The translations under genes and the position numbers were made by a program. A DNA stretch of 64,000 nt. Origin: Cinnamomum chago. Taxonomy: Eukaryota > Streptophyta > Magnoliopsida > Laurales > Lauraceae. This document shows positions 22,484-33,065 of this stretch, piece after piece (the stretch's first letter is position 1; each line of letters starts with the position of its first letter). The notes under the pieces were generated by a model. It did no database searches, had not been told where the DNA came from, and worked only from the letters and a program-made list of their open reading frames with translations. The DNA lies in NCBI GenBank assembly GCA_038049695.1, contig CP142455.1, forward strand, positions 26,883,501 through 26,947,500, given 5' to 3'.

Positions 22484-23398
22484 CTGTCTCAACGCGCTTA
22501 TGGCATGCACTTGCGCCTGGGTCACATGAGTGAGAAGGGATTGACAATACTAAGCAATCGGAATTTGCTATGTGGCACGAAGACAGGAAAGTTGGATTTC
22601 TATGAGAGACGCATGTTCGGAAAGCATCGAAAGATCAGTTTCAAGACAGGTATTCATCGCACGAAAGGTATCATTGATTATGTTCATTCAGATGTATGGG
22701 GGCCTTCGAAGGTTTACTCTAAGGGCGGGTCCTGGTTTATGCTGACTTTTATTGATGATTATTTAAGGAAAGTCTGGGTTTATACCCTGCAGACGAAGGA
22801 TCAAACCTTTGTTATATTCAAGTGATGGAAGGAGATGGTTGAAAAACATACTGGCAGGAAAGTGAAGAAGTTGAAGACAGGTAATGGCAAGGAGTATAGA
22901 TCAACAGAGCTTGAGAACTATTGCAAAGATCATGACATAGTTCGGTATTAAACCACTACAGAAACTCCAGAGCATAATGGAGTTGCAAAGAGAATGAACA
23001 AAACGATCTTGAAAAAAGCTTGTTGTATGTTGTTTACTGCAGGATTGTCCAAGGACTTTTGGGCTAAGGTAGTAAATGTTGCATGCTACTTGATAAATAG
23101 GTCTCCACACACGAAGATTGGTTGCAAAACACCAGAAGAAATGTGGTCAGGTAATCTAGTTGATTATTCTAACTTGAGAATCTTCGGTTGTCCGGCTTAT
23201 TCTCATGTGAAAACCAATAAGTTAGAACCAAGGGCTGTGAAGTGCATCTTGGTGGGATATGCTTCTGGGGTGAAAGGATACAGGTTGTGGTGTACTGATC
23301 AGGGTTCACCCAGATTTATCATCAGTAAGGATGCTACATTTCATGAGGATACTTTACTCGAAGCGAGAAAACATGTGAAGGAGACAAAAGTAGGTAGG
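22484..23398 (+). pseudogene. C2 integrase remnant
   Basis: GAG-pre-integrase motif HLRLGHMSEKGL (about 22507) followed by the integrase core. The first catalytic Asp is present in DYVHSDVWGP (about 22678). The second is Gly in TGNGKEY (expected Asp). The catalytic Glu is Lys in NGVAKRMN (about 22978). Stops at about 22824 and 22950 break the frame. The C-terminal LRIFGCPAYSHV and ILVGYASGVKGYR motifs are clear. The frame ends where sequence jumps into the truncated 3' LTR (about 23399). Confidence 0.88.
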
Positions 23399-23577
23399 GT
23401 TTGGGGCTGATATTGTAAATAGAGACTCAGAGTCTCTAGGATGTACAACCTCTTATGATTGCATAGTGAATTCTCCTGTCTTCCCCTAGACGTAGGCCAA
23501 AAGCCGAACCACGTAAATCTCTGTGTTCTCTTGTACATGATTGTCCTCTTCTATAGGCCCTAGATCATAACAAACAT

Positions 23578-23704
23578 GATCTAGAGTTTCTATTGTTGTC
23601 TTTATATTTTCTTTAGATCTATGGTTTTTTCTTTTTTTTTTTTTTTTGCTTGTGTTTAAAATACTTTTATCTCTTTCAGTGTTGGCTTGTGAACAAGTGA
23701 AGGG
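23578..23704. other. Spacer with T homopolymer
   Basis: Short AT-rich spacer with a T run at about 23630-23648. Nothing else recognised. Confidence 0.4.
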
Positions 23705-24556
23705 TGCGGATTTAAGCCATAACACATGCTAAGGTCCCTAATCATTATCTCTTTTGAATTTCAATTTCAATTATTAATCTAGGGTTAATTAAACTAAGTC
23801 AAAATAAGAAGCAATCAACCATAAGAGAAGGAGACACACGATATTTACATAGAAAACCCTATCCGGGAAAAAATTGCAGGCCTTAACCATCTAGGTCAAC
23901 AGACAACCAACCACTATAAAATTGAAAGTTATAAACTCACAGTACCCTTCTCATTTGCAACTCAACCTAAGGACTGCTTGATTTGCCAATGCCTCTTTTC
24001 ATCGTGCTTGCAACAATCACCTTGAACCCGTCTTCAAGGTGTATCTACTACGAAAGAGTAGATGAAAGGAACTCCAAAGTCTGAAAATCTTCTGAACAAT
24101 AATGTGATGAAGTCTTGGAGAAGAAGATGGATCTCTCAAATTGATTCTAAGGTTTAGAATTGGAGATAAGTGTAAGAGCCACCTTTTGGGTTGCGAAGGT
24201 GTTCAGCTTATATAGGCCTTGGGATGTGCATATGGTTATCTAAAGAGGGTAGAAATGAAACTGGTAACTTAAGAAAAAATAGAAAAAGATTTCTTGAAAT
24301 AACTCAATTTTCTACGAAGCATGCGCTCGAGCGGATGCTCACTCTTGTCAGGCTGCTCGTGCAAAGAACTTCGTGATCGAGCACGATTTCCTTCAAGTTA
24401 ATGTGCACTTAAGCGCATGTGGGTCCGCTCAAGTGCCACTCAATTTTCTGTCTCCTTTGATTTTCTTCTTTATTCTTCATTTTGAGCAGTCCATCTATAA
24501 AATACATTCAAAAAAGAGTTTTTGATTTCGTCCACCACCCTATGAATTTGCCAACA
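23705..24556 (-). mobile_element. Copia-like solo LTR S1 (approximate left boundary)
   Basis: Minus-strand LTR-like repeat starting TGTTGGCAAATTC at 24556. A TATA box (CTATATAAGC on the minus strand, about 24208-24217) is followed by a leader ending in a GGGTTTTCTATGTAAAT-type segment. The same arrangement appears, diverged, at 49165-49880. Upstream of the TATA lies a CTCGAG cluster (24310-24440). Clear flanking duplications were not found, so the left end is uncertain, and membership in Copia rests on general LTR architecture. Confidence 0.55.
24310..24440. repeat. CGCTCGAGCG word cluster upstream of S1 TATA
   Basis: Perfect CGCTCGAGCG at 24324-24333, with variants GATCGAGCACG (about 24372) and CCGCTCAAGTG (about 24427). 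It is GC-enriched relative to its surroundings and, as in F1, lies immediately upstream of the TATA box in LTR orientation. Confidence 0.65.
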
Positions 24557-26408
24557 CTAAAACATCCTTACACTGAGTCATGGATAAGCATCATGGAGGT
24601 AAGTATTTCTCACATAGGATTTTAAAATTCATAGTTTACTATAGTAAGTGTATAGATTACAAATGAAATTGCCCAGGTCACAAGATTATTTGTTATGCAT
24701 AAAACACCCAAGTCACATAGTTACACTTTTCCTTCTGAAAATTATTTTGGCTTGACTTGCCCATCTGCTTACAAGGCATTTGGAGTTTTCTTCTGCAGTG
24801 CTATTGTACATGCCATTTGTACTAATTATAACTTCAAAAGCTGAGAATTGTAAAGAAGATATAGTTGCATATGTTTTCTTCTGATATTCAGTGAATGATA
24901 GGTCAATGTGATTACCCATTTTTTTACTACTTATTGGTTTCTGCATGAGGGTTGCGGGGAGTTGCAAATCAGGCTCACATTAAGCTTTTTTTGGGGTTGC
25001 TATGCAATTTTTATTTTATTTTATTAATGTTTACTTCACAAAGAAAGGTTAGTATTTCTGTATAACTTGGGATTTCATTTGATTATGATTCCAGGGTACA
25101 GAGTTTATTTGGAGTGTCCTTTATAGGATCATATCATTAGCCAAAATCTACCATTAAACAGGAAGAAGTTTCCAGAGAAAAGCTCGGAAAAGAATAATGG
25201 CAATCAATGAACCTTACAAGCTGGAGATTCTGGATAGCATCAAGATCCAATTACCATCTATCATATTGGTTAGTAATTATTTTTTGTTAACTCTACTTTT
25301 CCCCAGGCCTGCTGAAAATGCATGTTATATCTTTTTGTATGGTATAGTCCATGAGCCTATGGGGCGTGGTTTCCTAGGAAATGGGTCGGATTATAGAATT
25401 ACATACATTCTTGACAGTGGGTCAGAGTATTCGACTGGATGGTTCATATTTTGAGGAAAATGGCCGCTTTTAGATGTCCACCGTTTCCGTTTGCCCAGCT
25501 GATGTCTGAGTAAATAATATATAGTCATGTCTCAGTAGATAATATATACTGCGAGTTGGTCAATTTGTAGGATTTTGTGTCTATTATTTTTCTTCTGGTT
25601 TTTAAGCACACAGTGAAGAGTCTATCTGTAAGAATGTTTCTCAATTCGCATTGGTAGCAGCCAATTTGGCTTCTTCGAGTTTCTCAAAGTTTGAAGTTTT
25701 CACATCAAATTTACACACTAACATCAAATTACAGGTTGTACGAATGATAAAACCATTAAATTTATTTAGTTTACTTTTCCTTTTTGTGCTTCTTTTGTAC
25801 CTATAAGATAGACAAGTTTTTCATTTAATAGGTGAATTATTCAGTTGTGAGTTCCTCTGCTTAATTTTAAAACGATTGTATCTTATATAGTTGCATGTGG
25901 CCTATGTGCTTTCAATTGTTTCTTATATATAAAAAACAGAGAAGCTTCAATACTTCCACATTTCTCATAATTTAGGCCTTGGAGCAAAAGGCCGGAAAAG
26001 ATATGATCTTTACCTCTGCAGATTTTCTCTGCTTTGGAGCAAAAAACCTGCAATGTGATTAGAATGGTATTTGAATTTCTAAGATTTCATTTCTTTTGGC
26101 TATAGAACAGTGCTCAACAGTTCTCCTATATAGACAATGTTTGCAGATTTTAAAATGTGTTTTTCCTCATGACTCACTTCGTAGTTCTATTAATCATTTT
26201 CTCACTCCATTTTCTCACATCAATCTACATCTTTTTGTTTCTTTTTTCCTGGCGGTTAACAATCGTCCAAGGATTCTCCAACAAGACAAACTACAGGTGT
26301 GCTACTCGTAGATGGCTATTTGGTTAATTTAGTAACAACAGATACAAACAGAGTTCTCCTTATACATAAAATGATATTTACGTCCATAATCATCATTGTT
26401 GTATTAAG
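24557..26408. other. Unassigned AT-rich region
   Basis: About 1.85 kb with no domain that I recognise. Splice-like signals occur (GAG|GTAAGTATT near 24600, ATTCCAG|GG near 25095), and an 85-aa frame at 25197-25454 begins MAINEPYKLEILDSIKI. This could be a decayed gene fragment, but nothing confirms it. A short imperfect duplication with AATAATATATA occurs near 25515-25550. The last five bases are the TSD TTAAG (26404-26408). Confidence 0.4.
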
Positions 26409-28168
26409 TGTTGGAATATAGGTGGGCCTTCCAGACAGGTTTCAAAACTTTTAACCCACTTAATGCAGGGATCAATTGTCTAGAATGCATTAAACTCAAT
26501 CCAGAATAAAATTCCTCAAACTCATAGCCATGTACAGCAACAAATACTATCTAGAAGATAGAAAATAGCACATAAATATGCAACCACGAAATCCACAACA
26601 TACAAGGATGTGGATATACCTTTGGAGCTTTGTTGTGCTCTAATGGAGGATTTGAGTTCTTTACTTTGATGATGAACACCTTCACAATCCAATTCAGAAT
26701 CTCCAACTCCTTTTGATCTTCCACGCTATGTCCCGTATCAGATTCTCTTTTCTCAAGAAAATGGTGGAATCTCCAAGAGAAAAACCCTAGAGGAAACTAG
26801 AAGAGAAACTAGAAAAGGGAGAGAAAGAGATTGGTGTGCAACTCTTGCACTATGTGGGCTGGGCGTGAATCTCAATAATGGGACTTGTAATTGACGTCCA
26901 AGCCTCCTCTTTTCCTCCTTTTATAGCACTTAGCAACCTCCTCTTACTAATTGAAATAGAAGTCTTACTTTCATAACAATTAGTTGCTTACTAAAACACA
27001 ATTAGAAGTCTTACTTCAAATATGATTAGTAACTTCCTCTTTTACTAATTAAAATAGAAGTCTTACTTCCATTAATAATTAGTAACTTAATATTACCACT
27101 ATTAGAAGTCTCACTTCAAATAGAAATAGTAATTTTCTATTTCCTTTTAGAGTTCTACTATAATTAATATCTTTCTAATATCTTGGGCTAGCGTGGGGAC
27201 CACTAGGGATTCCTTAGAAAGCCGGCTCCAACTGGGACACGCAACCCCACATCTCATGTGCAATTCGGTCCCACAGTTAATTGCAAATAACTCCACTATA
27301 TAAATGCAATTGCACTCCAGTCTTAGGAATATATTACAATGAAGACCCTAAACTTCCACATTACCACAAGTAGGCCCCTCCATCTATATCCATGGATCAA
27401 TTGGACCTGTCCACCAAATTAGATCCATATCTTATTATCCTTGAGCCCCAATTAATTATAATGATCATTTGGTACCAATCCAATTAACTCTTAATTGGAA
27501 TGGGTGCACACTTACCAATGATAAATTCATTAATTGGCACAAGGGGATATTAAAGAAAGATTTCATCTTGACCATTGAATGTTCTCACAACTCTACTACC
27601 ACGTGCCCAAATCACCGAGGTGTTGACCTACAATTGGCCTCAGTCATTGGTGACTCAAAGCAAATGTATAGATAGAAACTTGAGTTCATTAATGTCTTAG
27701 GATTATGAGCCTATTACTAGGGAATTATGAGAGCAGACCTTAATGTAAAGACAGTACATATAAGGTGCTTCTCATAGTCCTTCAATACATCCAATGTACC
27801 AGCACCATGATCCAGAATCTTACATTCTGATTATCGAGACAAATCACACTATCTCATAGTGATCAAAGTGCTGCAACCTTGTCAGATGAAATGCCCAATC
27901 TCATCACTGGTTGTGAAGATATTTAAGTATAAGATTTGCAATACATATCTCCTGTATGTGGATCTCATCCATACATATGTATTACATCTAGTATACTTGT
28001 GGACTCCGGTTCATCTCATGAACCATTATGTCATTCGTATTAGTTATGTGCAAACAAGTAATAAAACACCATTCATCTCATGAAAGGAAAGCAATAATAG
28101 ATATTGATAAATAAAGAAATTAATCAATTTATTTATCATATACTGGTATTGAGACCATAAAACTAACA
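26409..28168 (-). mobile_element. Solo LTR with TTAAG duplication
   Basis: Bounded by TGTTGGAATATAGG and ...AAACTAACA, with TTAAG at 26404-26408 and 28169-28173. On the minus strand it runs TGTTAG...CAACA and has a TATAAAA box (26919-26925) followed by a leader with a typical AGGGTTTTTCTCTTGG segment, so the minus strand is the likely sense. It is 1760 bp with no internal region, hence a solo LTR. The superfamily is not determined by coding sequence; the style is Copia-like. Confidence 0.82.
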
Positions 28169-28869
28169 TTAAGAAGCAACTTCTTTAGCACCAAGTGATC
28201 CTATCTATGATTGAATCATTGGCTCCAGAAACGCTAAAATACCTTCAGACGCACTCAAATACGAAAAAGTGTGTTGTTTTATATTTGTATTTCTATAGGG
28301 TTGGGTTCATTTTGTACCAATTATTTCATGGATTGGGTTATTTTGAAATGAATATTCTTTCATTTAATAAAAATATATTATCTGTCACTTTTGACATATA
28401 CGTACTGAAGATTGTGATAAATAAAATTTACCATTGATGAGATTGTTTAATATGAATGTGTATTAATGTGTATGGCTCATTAAAGGTCTCCTAATAAATG
28501 ATTTTGTTAAATCTAAACAAGGCATAACGGTTCTTATAAAGTTCTTTTGGAACGGTTCCAAGGTATTAGGAATTGTTCAAATTAGCAAATATAAAATCAA
28601 AATAATCAGGAACGGTTGAATGAAAAAAAAATTCAAGAACAGTTTAAAAATGTTTCAAATAATTAATAGAAATGTTACAAACAGTTAGCCAAAATATACC
28701 AACATAATGGATTTGGAAGGGTCTCAAACCATACCAAATAAATGAATTTGGAAGTCGGATTTATATTTCTCGAATTGTTATGAACCGTTCCAATTAATCA
28801 GAAATGCCCTTTCTAAAAATGGCTTAAATCTATTTCTAAATTCATTAGGAACAGTTTCTAACCATTCCA
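28169..28869. other. Unassigned region with GGAACGGTTCC-like words
   Basis: AT-rich; contains several degenerate GAACGGTTC / GGAACAGTTTC words between 28525 and 28870, one nearly palindromic. No coding domain recognised. Confidence 0.4.
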
Positions 28870-29300
28870 GATGGCATATCAACTCCAAGGGGTTGATGCA
28901 TATAGACTTCTTTTGTCAGATAACCATGGCGGAAAGCATTCTTGATATCAAGTTGGTGAATAAGGCATAGTCAAACAATCGTTACACTAATAAAGGTATC
29001 AACCATTGTCGTTTTAGCAACAAAAGCGAATACTTCTTCATGATCAATAGCATATTCCTAATTATATCCGTTCATAACAAAATGATCGTTATAGTGATTA
29101 ATAGGGCCATCGGATTTGGATTTTATCTTTAAAATCCACTTAAAACCAATAGCACGCTTTCTCTAAGGAAGTGGAACCAATTCAAGTCTAATTCTTTTGA
29201 AGGGCCACAATCTCAACTACTTTAACCTACTGCCATTGAGGTGAGGTAATTGCCTCTTTGTAGGATTGAGGTTATGTTAAAGAATGAATGGTTGCAATAA
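28870..29300 (-). pseudogene. Copia reverse transcriptase fragment
   Basis: On the minus strand, frames give PQSYKEAIT (about 29285), ELVPLP, RAIGFKWIFKIKS (about 29160), and QLDIKNAFRHGYLTKEVYMHQP (about 28900-28960). These are the conserved N-terminal RT blocks of Tnt1-like Copia elements, broken by several stops. No LTRs can be linked to it. It lies outside C3 and is probably an older relic. Confidence 0.82.
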
Positions 29301-29670
29301 AGGGCTAATAAGATGGAGAGAGATGATATGTACAAGCAAGGGCATATCGAGAATGCTTGCAGGAACACTACCTCCTCGCGGGGTTCAAACTCGTGACCTT
29401 GAGTGACTCCAATACCATATTACCTTCATAAGTGAAAGTGATTTCCGAAAAAAGGATCAATGACTTGTTCACATTCTATGTTTTGTTAAATACTCCAATG
29501 TGTCCAAGATTACATCGCTTTGACAAAGGAAAAGAATCAATGAATAACATAATTGAGTAATTAGAATCTATAATAAACTAATGTCTTGGTCAATATAGTT
29601 GTACACAGAAACGACCCTTGTCTTCATTAGTTGGGTCTATTAAGTTGGGTTGGGTTGGCAGACTCAATGG
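29301..29670. other. Unassigned region left of C3
   Basis: No features recognised apart from a possible continuation of degraded Copia sequence. The five bases before C3 (AATGG) do not match those after it (ACTGC). Confidence 0.4.
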
Positions 29671-29949
29671 TGTTGTTATCGTGTGTGCGGAAGCGTGTGA
29701 TCAACAAGCAAACAAATCAAGCCACACAAAAGGAAACACAGATTTACGTGATTCAGTGATTTCACACATACGTCCACTGACAAAGCTTGTCTTCTTCTTT
29801 TCCACTAAGAAGAGTTTTTCCTCACAATTTGGCTTACAACTAAAAGAGATAATATGTTGTTTTGGACAAATACCAAATTACCCCTCAACCCTAATACAAA
29901 TGAGTTGTGCCTATAAAACAAGACAAAACCCAAACCCATAAACCCAACA
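29671..29949 (-). mobile_element. C3 3' LTR
   Basis: Plus-strand ends TGTTGTTATCG and ACCCAACA. It is followed by AATCTCCACTTT, the complement of a polypurine tract of AAAGTGGAGATT type. Diverged from 48114-48383. Confidence 0.82.
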
Positions 29950-30402
29950 AATCTCCACTTTCGCGAGATTTGCAGGTCACAAAATTTTCCACCTTGGCAT
30001 GCAATCACACGTTTCCAAATGCGCCTGTAGGCGCCATGCACCTAAAGGTGCTCAAACTCGCAGGATATTGATCAAGTCCAAGTAATGCTTAAACTTTACC
30101 TCAGTCAAAACCTTAGTCAACATATCAACGAGGTTATCAACAGTCACGATCTTCTGAAGAAGTATATCTCCCTCGTCAACAATCTCCCGCACAAAATCAT
30201 ACCATACATCAATGTGTTTCGTATGTGAATGATGAACCTGATCCTTTGCTAAACAAATTCCACTCTAACTATCACAATGGACATCCATGTGCGCCTAAAA
30301 GATCGCCATGCCATTAAGCAAACCTTGAAGCCAAATGGCCTTCTTAATGGCCTCTGTCATCGCCATGCACTTTGCCTCAGTAGTCGACAAAGAAACTGTA
30401 GA

Positions 30403-30597
30403 CTATAACATTGACCTCCAACTCATTGGTCCCCTTGCAAGTGTGAACACATAATCTGTAGTAGACCGGCGCTTGTCCAAATCACCAGCGTAATCGGAAT
30501 CCACATATCCAACCACATGTTGACCAAAACTATCATCCCGCTGTAAAAGCAAACCAACATCCACGGTACCAAGAATATATCGTACGACCCATTTCAC
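30403..30597 (-). pseudogene. C3 RNase H fragment
   Basis: Contains RYILGT and YVDSDYAGDLDKRRST, the hallmark of Copia RNase H (catalytic region with conserved Asp residues), then GPMSWRS. The preceding and following frames continue the domain with stops. Confidence 0.85.
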
Positions 30598-31191
30598 TCT
30601 TGCCAGTGCCCTTTTCCTGGATCATGCATATATCTGCTTACTATACTAACAGCCTGTGAAATGTCGGGCAAAGTACACACCATTGCATACATTAAACTAG
30701 CAACAACACTATGATAAGGAACATGAGCCATGTACTGACGCTCATCATCTGTACTAGGAGACATAGCAGCGCAAAGCTTGAAGTAAGAGGCAAGGGGTGT
30801 ACTTACAGGTTTTTTTTTTTCATCCATACCAAAACGCTGTAGTATGTTCTTCAAATACTATTTCTGTGGCAGATAAACCTTGCATTGCACCCTATCTCTC
30901 TGAATTTCTATATCAAGTATCTTCTTGGCTTCCCCCAGATCCTTCATTTCAAATTCATTACTCATCTAAGATTTCAATTTCTCAATCTCCACATTGCTCT
31001 TAGAGGCTATAAGCATATCACCGACATATAAGAGAAAATAAATGAAGGTTCCATTCCGTAGTTCAAAAGAACTTGTCAAATCAAAAGAACTCTGCGTATA
31101 CCTCTGCCCAATCATAAACTTGTCAAATCGTTTGTACCACTGTCTCAGAGATTGTTTCAATCCATACAACGTTCTTTTCAGTTTACAGGCC
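30594..31191 (-). pseudogene. C3 reverse transcriptase, C-terminal part
   Basis: Frames 30966-31191 contain LKRTLYGLKQSLRQWYKRFD and a YVGD motif where YVDD is expected, so a catalytic Asp is lost. Frames 30594-30854 contain KPVSTPLASYFKL and ASLMYAMVCTLPDISQAV, the Copia RT-RNase H connection. E2 interrupts it at 31197; the N-terminal part is at 38086-38330. Confidence 0.87.
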
Positions 31192-31196
31192 AAATG

Positions 31197-33065
31197 TGTT
31201 AGGGATTTTGTGTAGTGCAATTTGATGGATGCATTATCATTCTAGCTTCATTTGATTTACACACATATGCATTGATTTAGAACAACTTGAAATCTTGATT
31301 TATACATGCATTGTTTTTAAGATTTGTAAAAGTATTGATTTATGCATGTTTTGTTTTTAAACTTGGATGCAATTGTTTTAGAAAAAGAATTGCTTAGAAA
31401 TCAAGCAAGCCATTGGTTTTAAAGTTTCGAATCTTTTTTTATTTTTTATGTTTCATGTTTTAAAACCCTTAGAATTATTTAAAATATGTTTTCAAGCTTG
31501 ATTTAATGCCCCAAAAATTCCCAACAAAAATTACTTTAAAAAATAAATTTTTGGGAAAACAGGACTTATACCGGTGGCCAAAACAACTTTTACCGGCGGT
31601 CTCTGGCCCCCGCTAAAAGCAGTTTTTCAAACAGTCATTTTTATAGCTGTTGTCTGTACCCGGTCGACCGGGCAAGGGTCCAGGTCGACCGGGGACTAGC
31701 CGTTGGACATTTTTTGGCTATAAAATGAAGTTTATTCATTTGCCAAAGTTAGAGATTTTAAGGCCCTCCTTGAGAGGTTTTGAGGCAAATTAAAGGGGAA
31801 TGAGCTAAGGGATGAAAGGGGTCATTAGGAAAGCTAAAGCTTGGATTAATGAAGTTAAATCTCCAAGTAAGCTTTATTTTCCTTAACCATATGTTGTCAT
31901 GCTTTGCTTTATTATTGGTAAATGTTTTCTAGCATGATAAACTATGTTTTGTTGTGTCCTTAACATGTTTATATGTTTTCAATTGATTTATTGTTTTGGA
32001 TACATCACCATTGATTCAATCCAAGTAGTACTTTAATTGGTAAATCTAAGTAGATCATGTTAATGAAAGAATCTTTGAAATTATATGTAACATGATTCCT
32101 ATACTTGGTTGAATCTATGGTTGTTGTTTTTCATCATAAGAAAACCACTTTCAAATATATCTTATGTTTTGGATTCAACATCTTTACAAATCATATGTAT
32201 CTTTGTTTTAAAGTTTCGCAACTTGCCTTTCTTTGATAGGTATATCATATTCAAGTTGAATTTTTAAGTACATATGATTTGTCCCCTAATTTCAATCAAA
32301 TCTATTTTTATGTTTTATGAGCTACATTGTTGATTTGATTGACATCCCTATGTATCACATGTTTTGTTTTAAGAATTTCACAACTTGTTTAGAATATGTA
32401 TGTATATCTTTTACAAGTTATTTTTTAACATGTGATTAGCATTCTTTCCTCAATCATAAATGTTTTTATGAGCTAAAACTTTCAAAAGCCTTTGGCATAC
32501 ATTTATGAGCTTTCATTTTCAAATTGATTGAGGACGTCATACATACACATTGTACATTCATCTTTGCATTCATAGTGTGTGTGTGTGTGTGTGTGTGTGA
32601 ATTAGATTTTCACTTTCATATCCGCCTAATTAAGAGGCATTGTAATGAGCTATAAATTATATCTCCATCAAGTGTATTTTAGACACTACTTAGAGAGATA
32701 ACCAACCTTTGGTTGAAGAGGTTATTGCTTAGCCTAAGAAAAACATAGTGTAGAGGTTTTTGCTTAGCCTTGAAAAGCATATTGTAAAGGTTAATGCTTA
32801 GCCTATTGAAAAGCATAAATAGGAGAAATCCGGTGGGGTGTTGGATCACAAGCCGGTAGTGGATGTAGGCATTGAGGCCGAACCACTATAAATCCTTGTG
32901 TGATGGTGCTTGCTTTGTGGTGATTATTTTTGTAAGCTTCCGCATTTATTGCTTAATCACCACTTGTGACTAGTTTAAATTAAAGAAGTTAAAATTGGTC
33001 ATAATTAAAGCTCACCCTATTCACCCCCCCCCCCCTCCTCTAGGGTTCGGATCCCCGGACTTTCA
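31197..33065 (+). mobile_element. E2 5' LTR
   Basis: Same family as F1 and E1, with TGTTAGGGATTTTG start and GGATCCCCGGACTTTCA end. Promoter block 31570-31725: CCGGCGG words, hairpin variant with arms AACAG and CTGTT, two GGTCGACCGG words at about 31661 and 31683, then CTATAAA. (GT)n microsatellite at about 32576-32599; a short tandem array at 32718-32815. Confidence 0.9.

Larger units (their letters stand above)
19784..23572 (+). mobile_element. Degenerate Copia element C2 (internally deleted)
   Basis: Flanked by AACAT at 19779-19783 and 23573-23577. 5' LTR 19784-20097, primer-binding site TGGTATCAGAGC at 20101-20112, leader to about 21250, then gag, protease and integrase remains. RT and RNase H are missing, and the integrase region runs straight into the second half of the 3' LTR at about 23399. 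The matching target duplication shows the deletion arose within the element, before or after integration. Domain order protease-integrase identifies Copia; the sequence resembles the Tnt1/Tork group. Confidence 0.88.

Noticed and set aside
25197-25454. 85-aa ORF possibly from a host gene
   Set aside because: No domain recognised and no consistent exon structure; kept only as a remark in the unassigned region.
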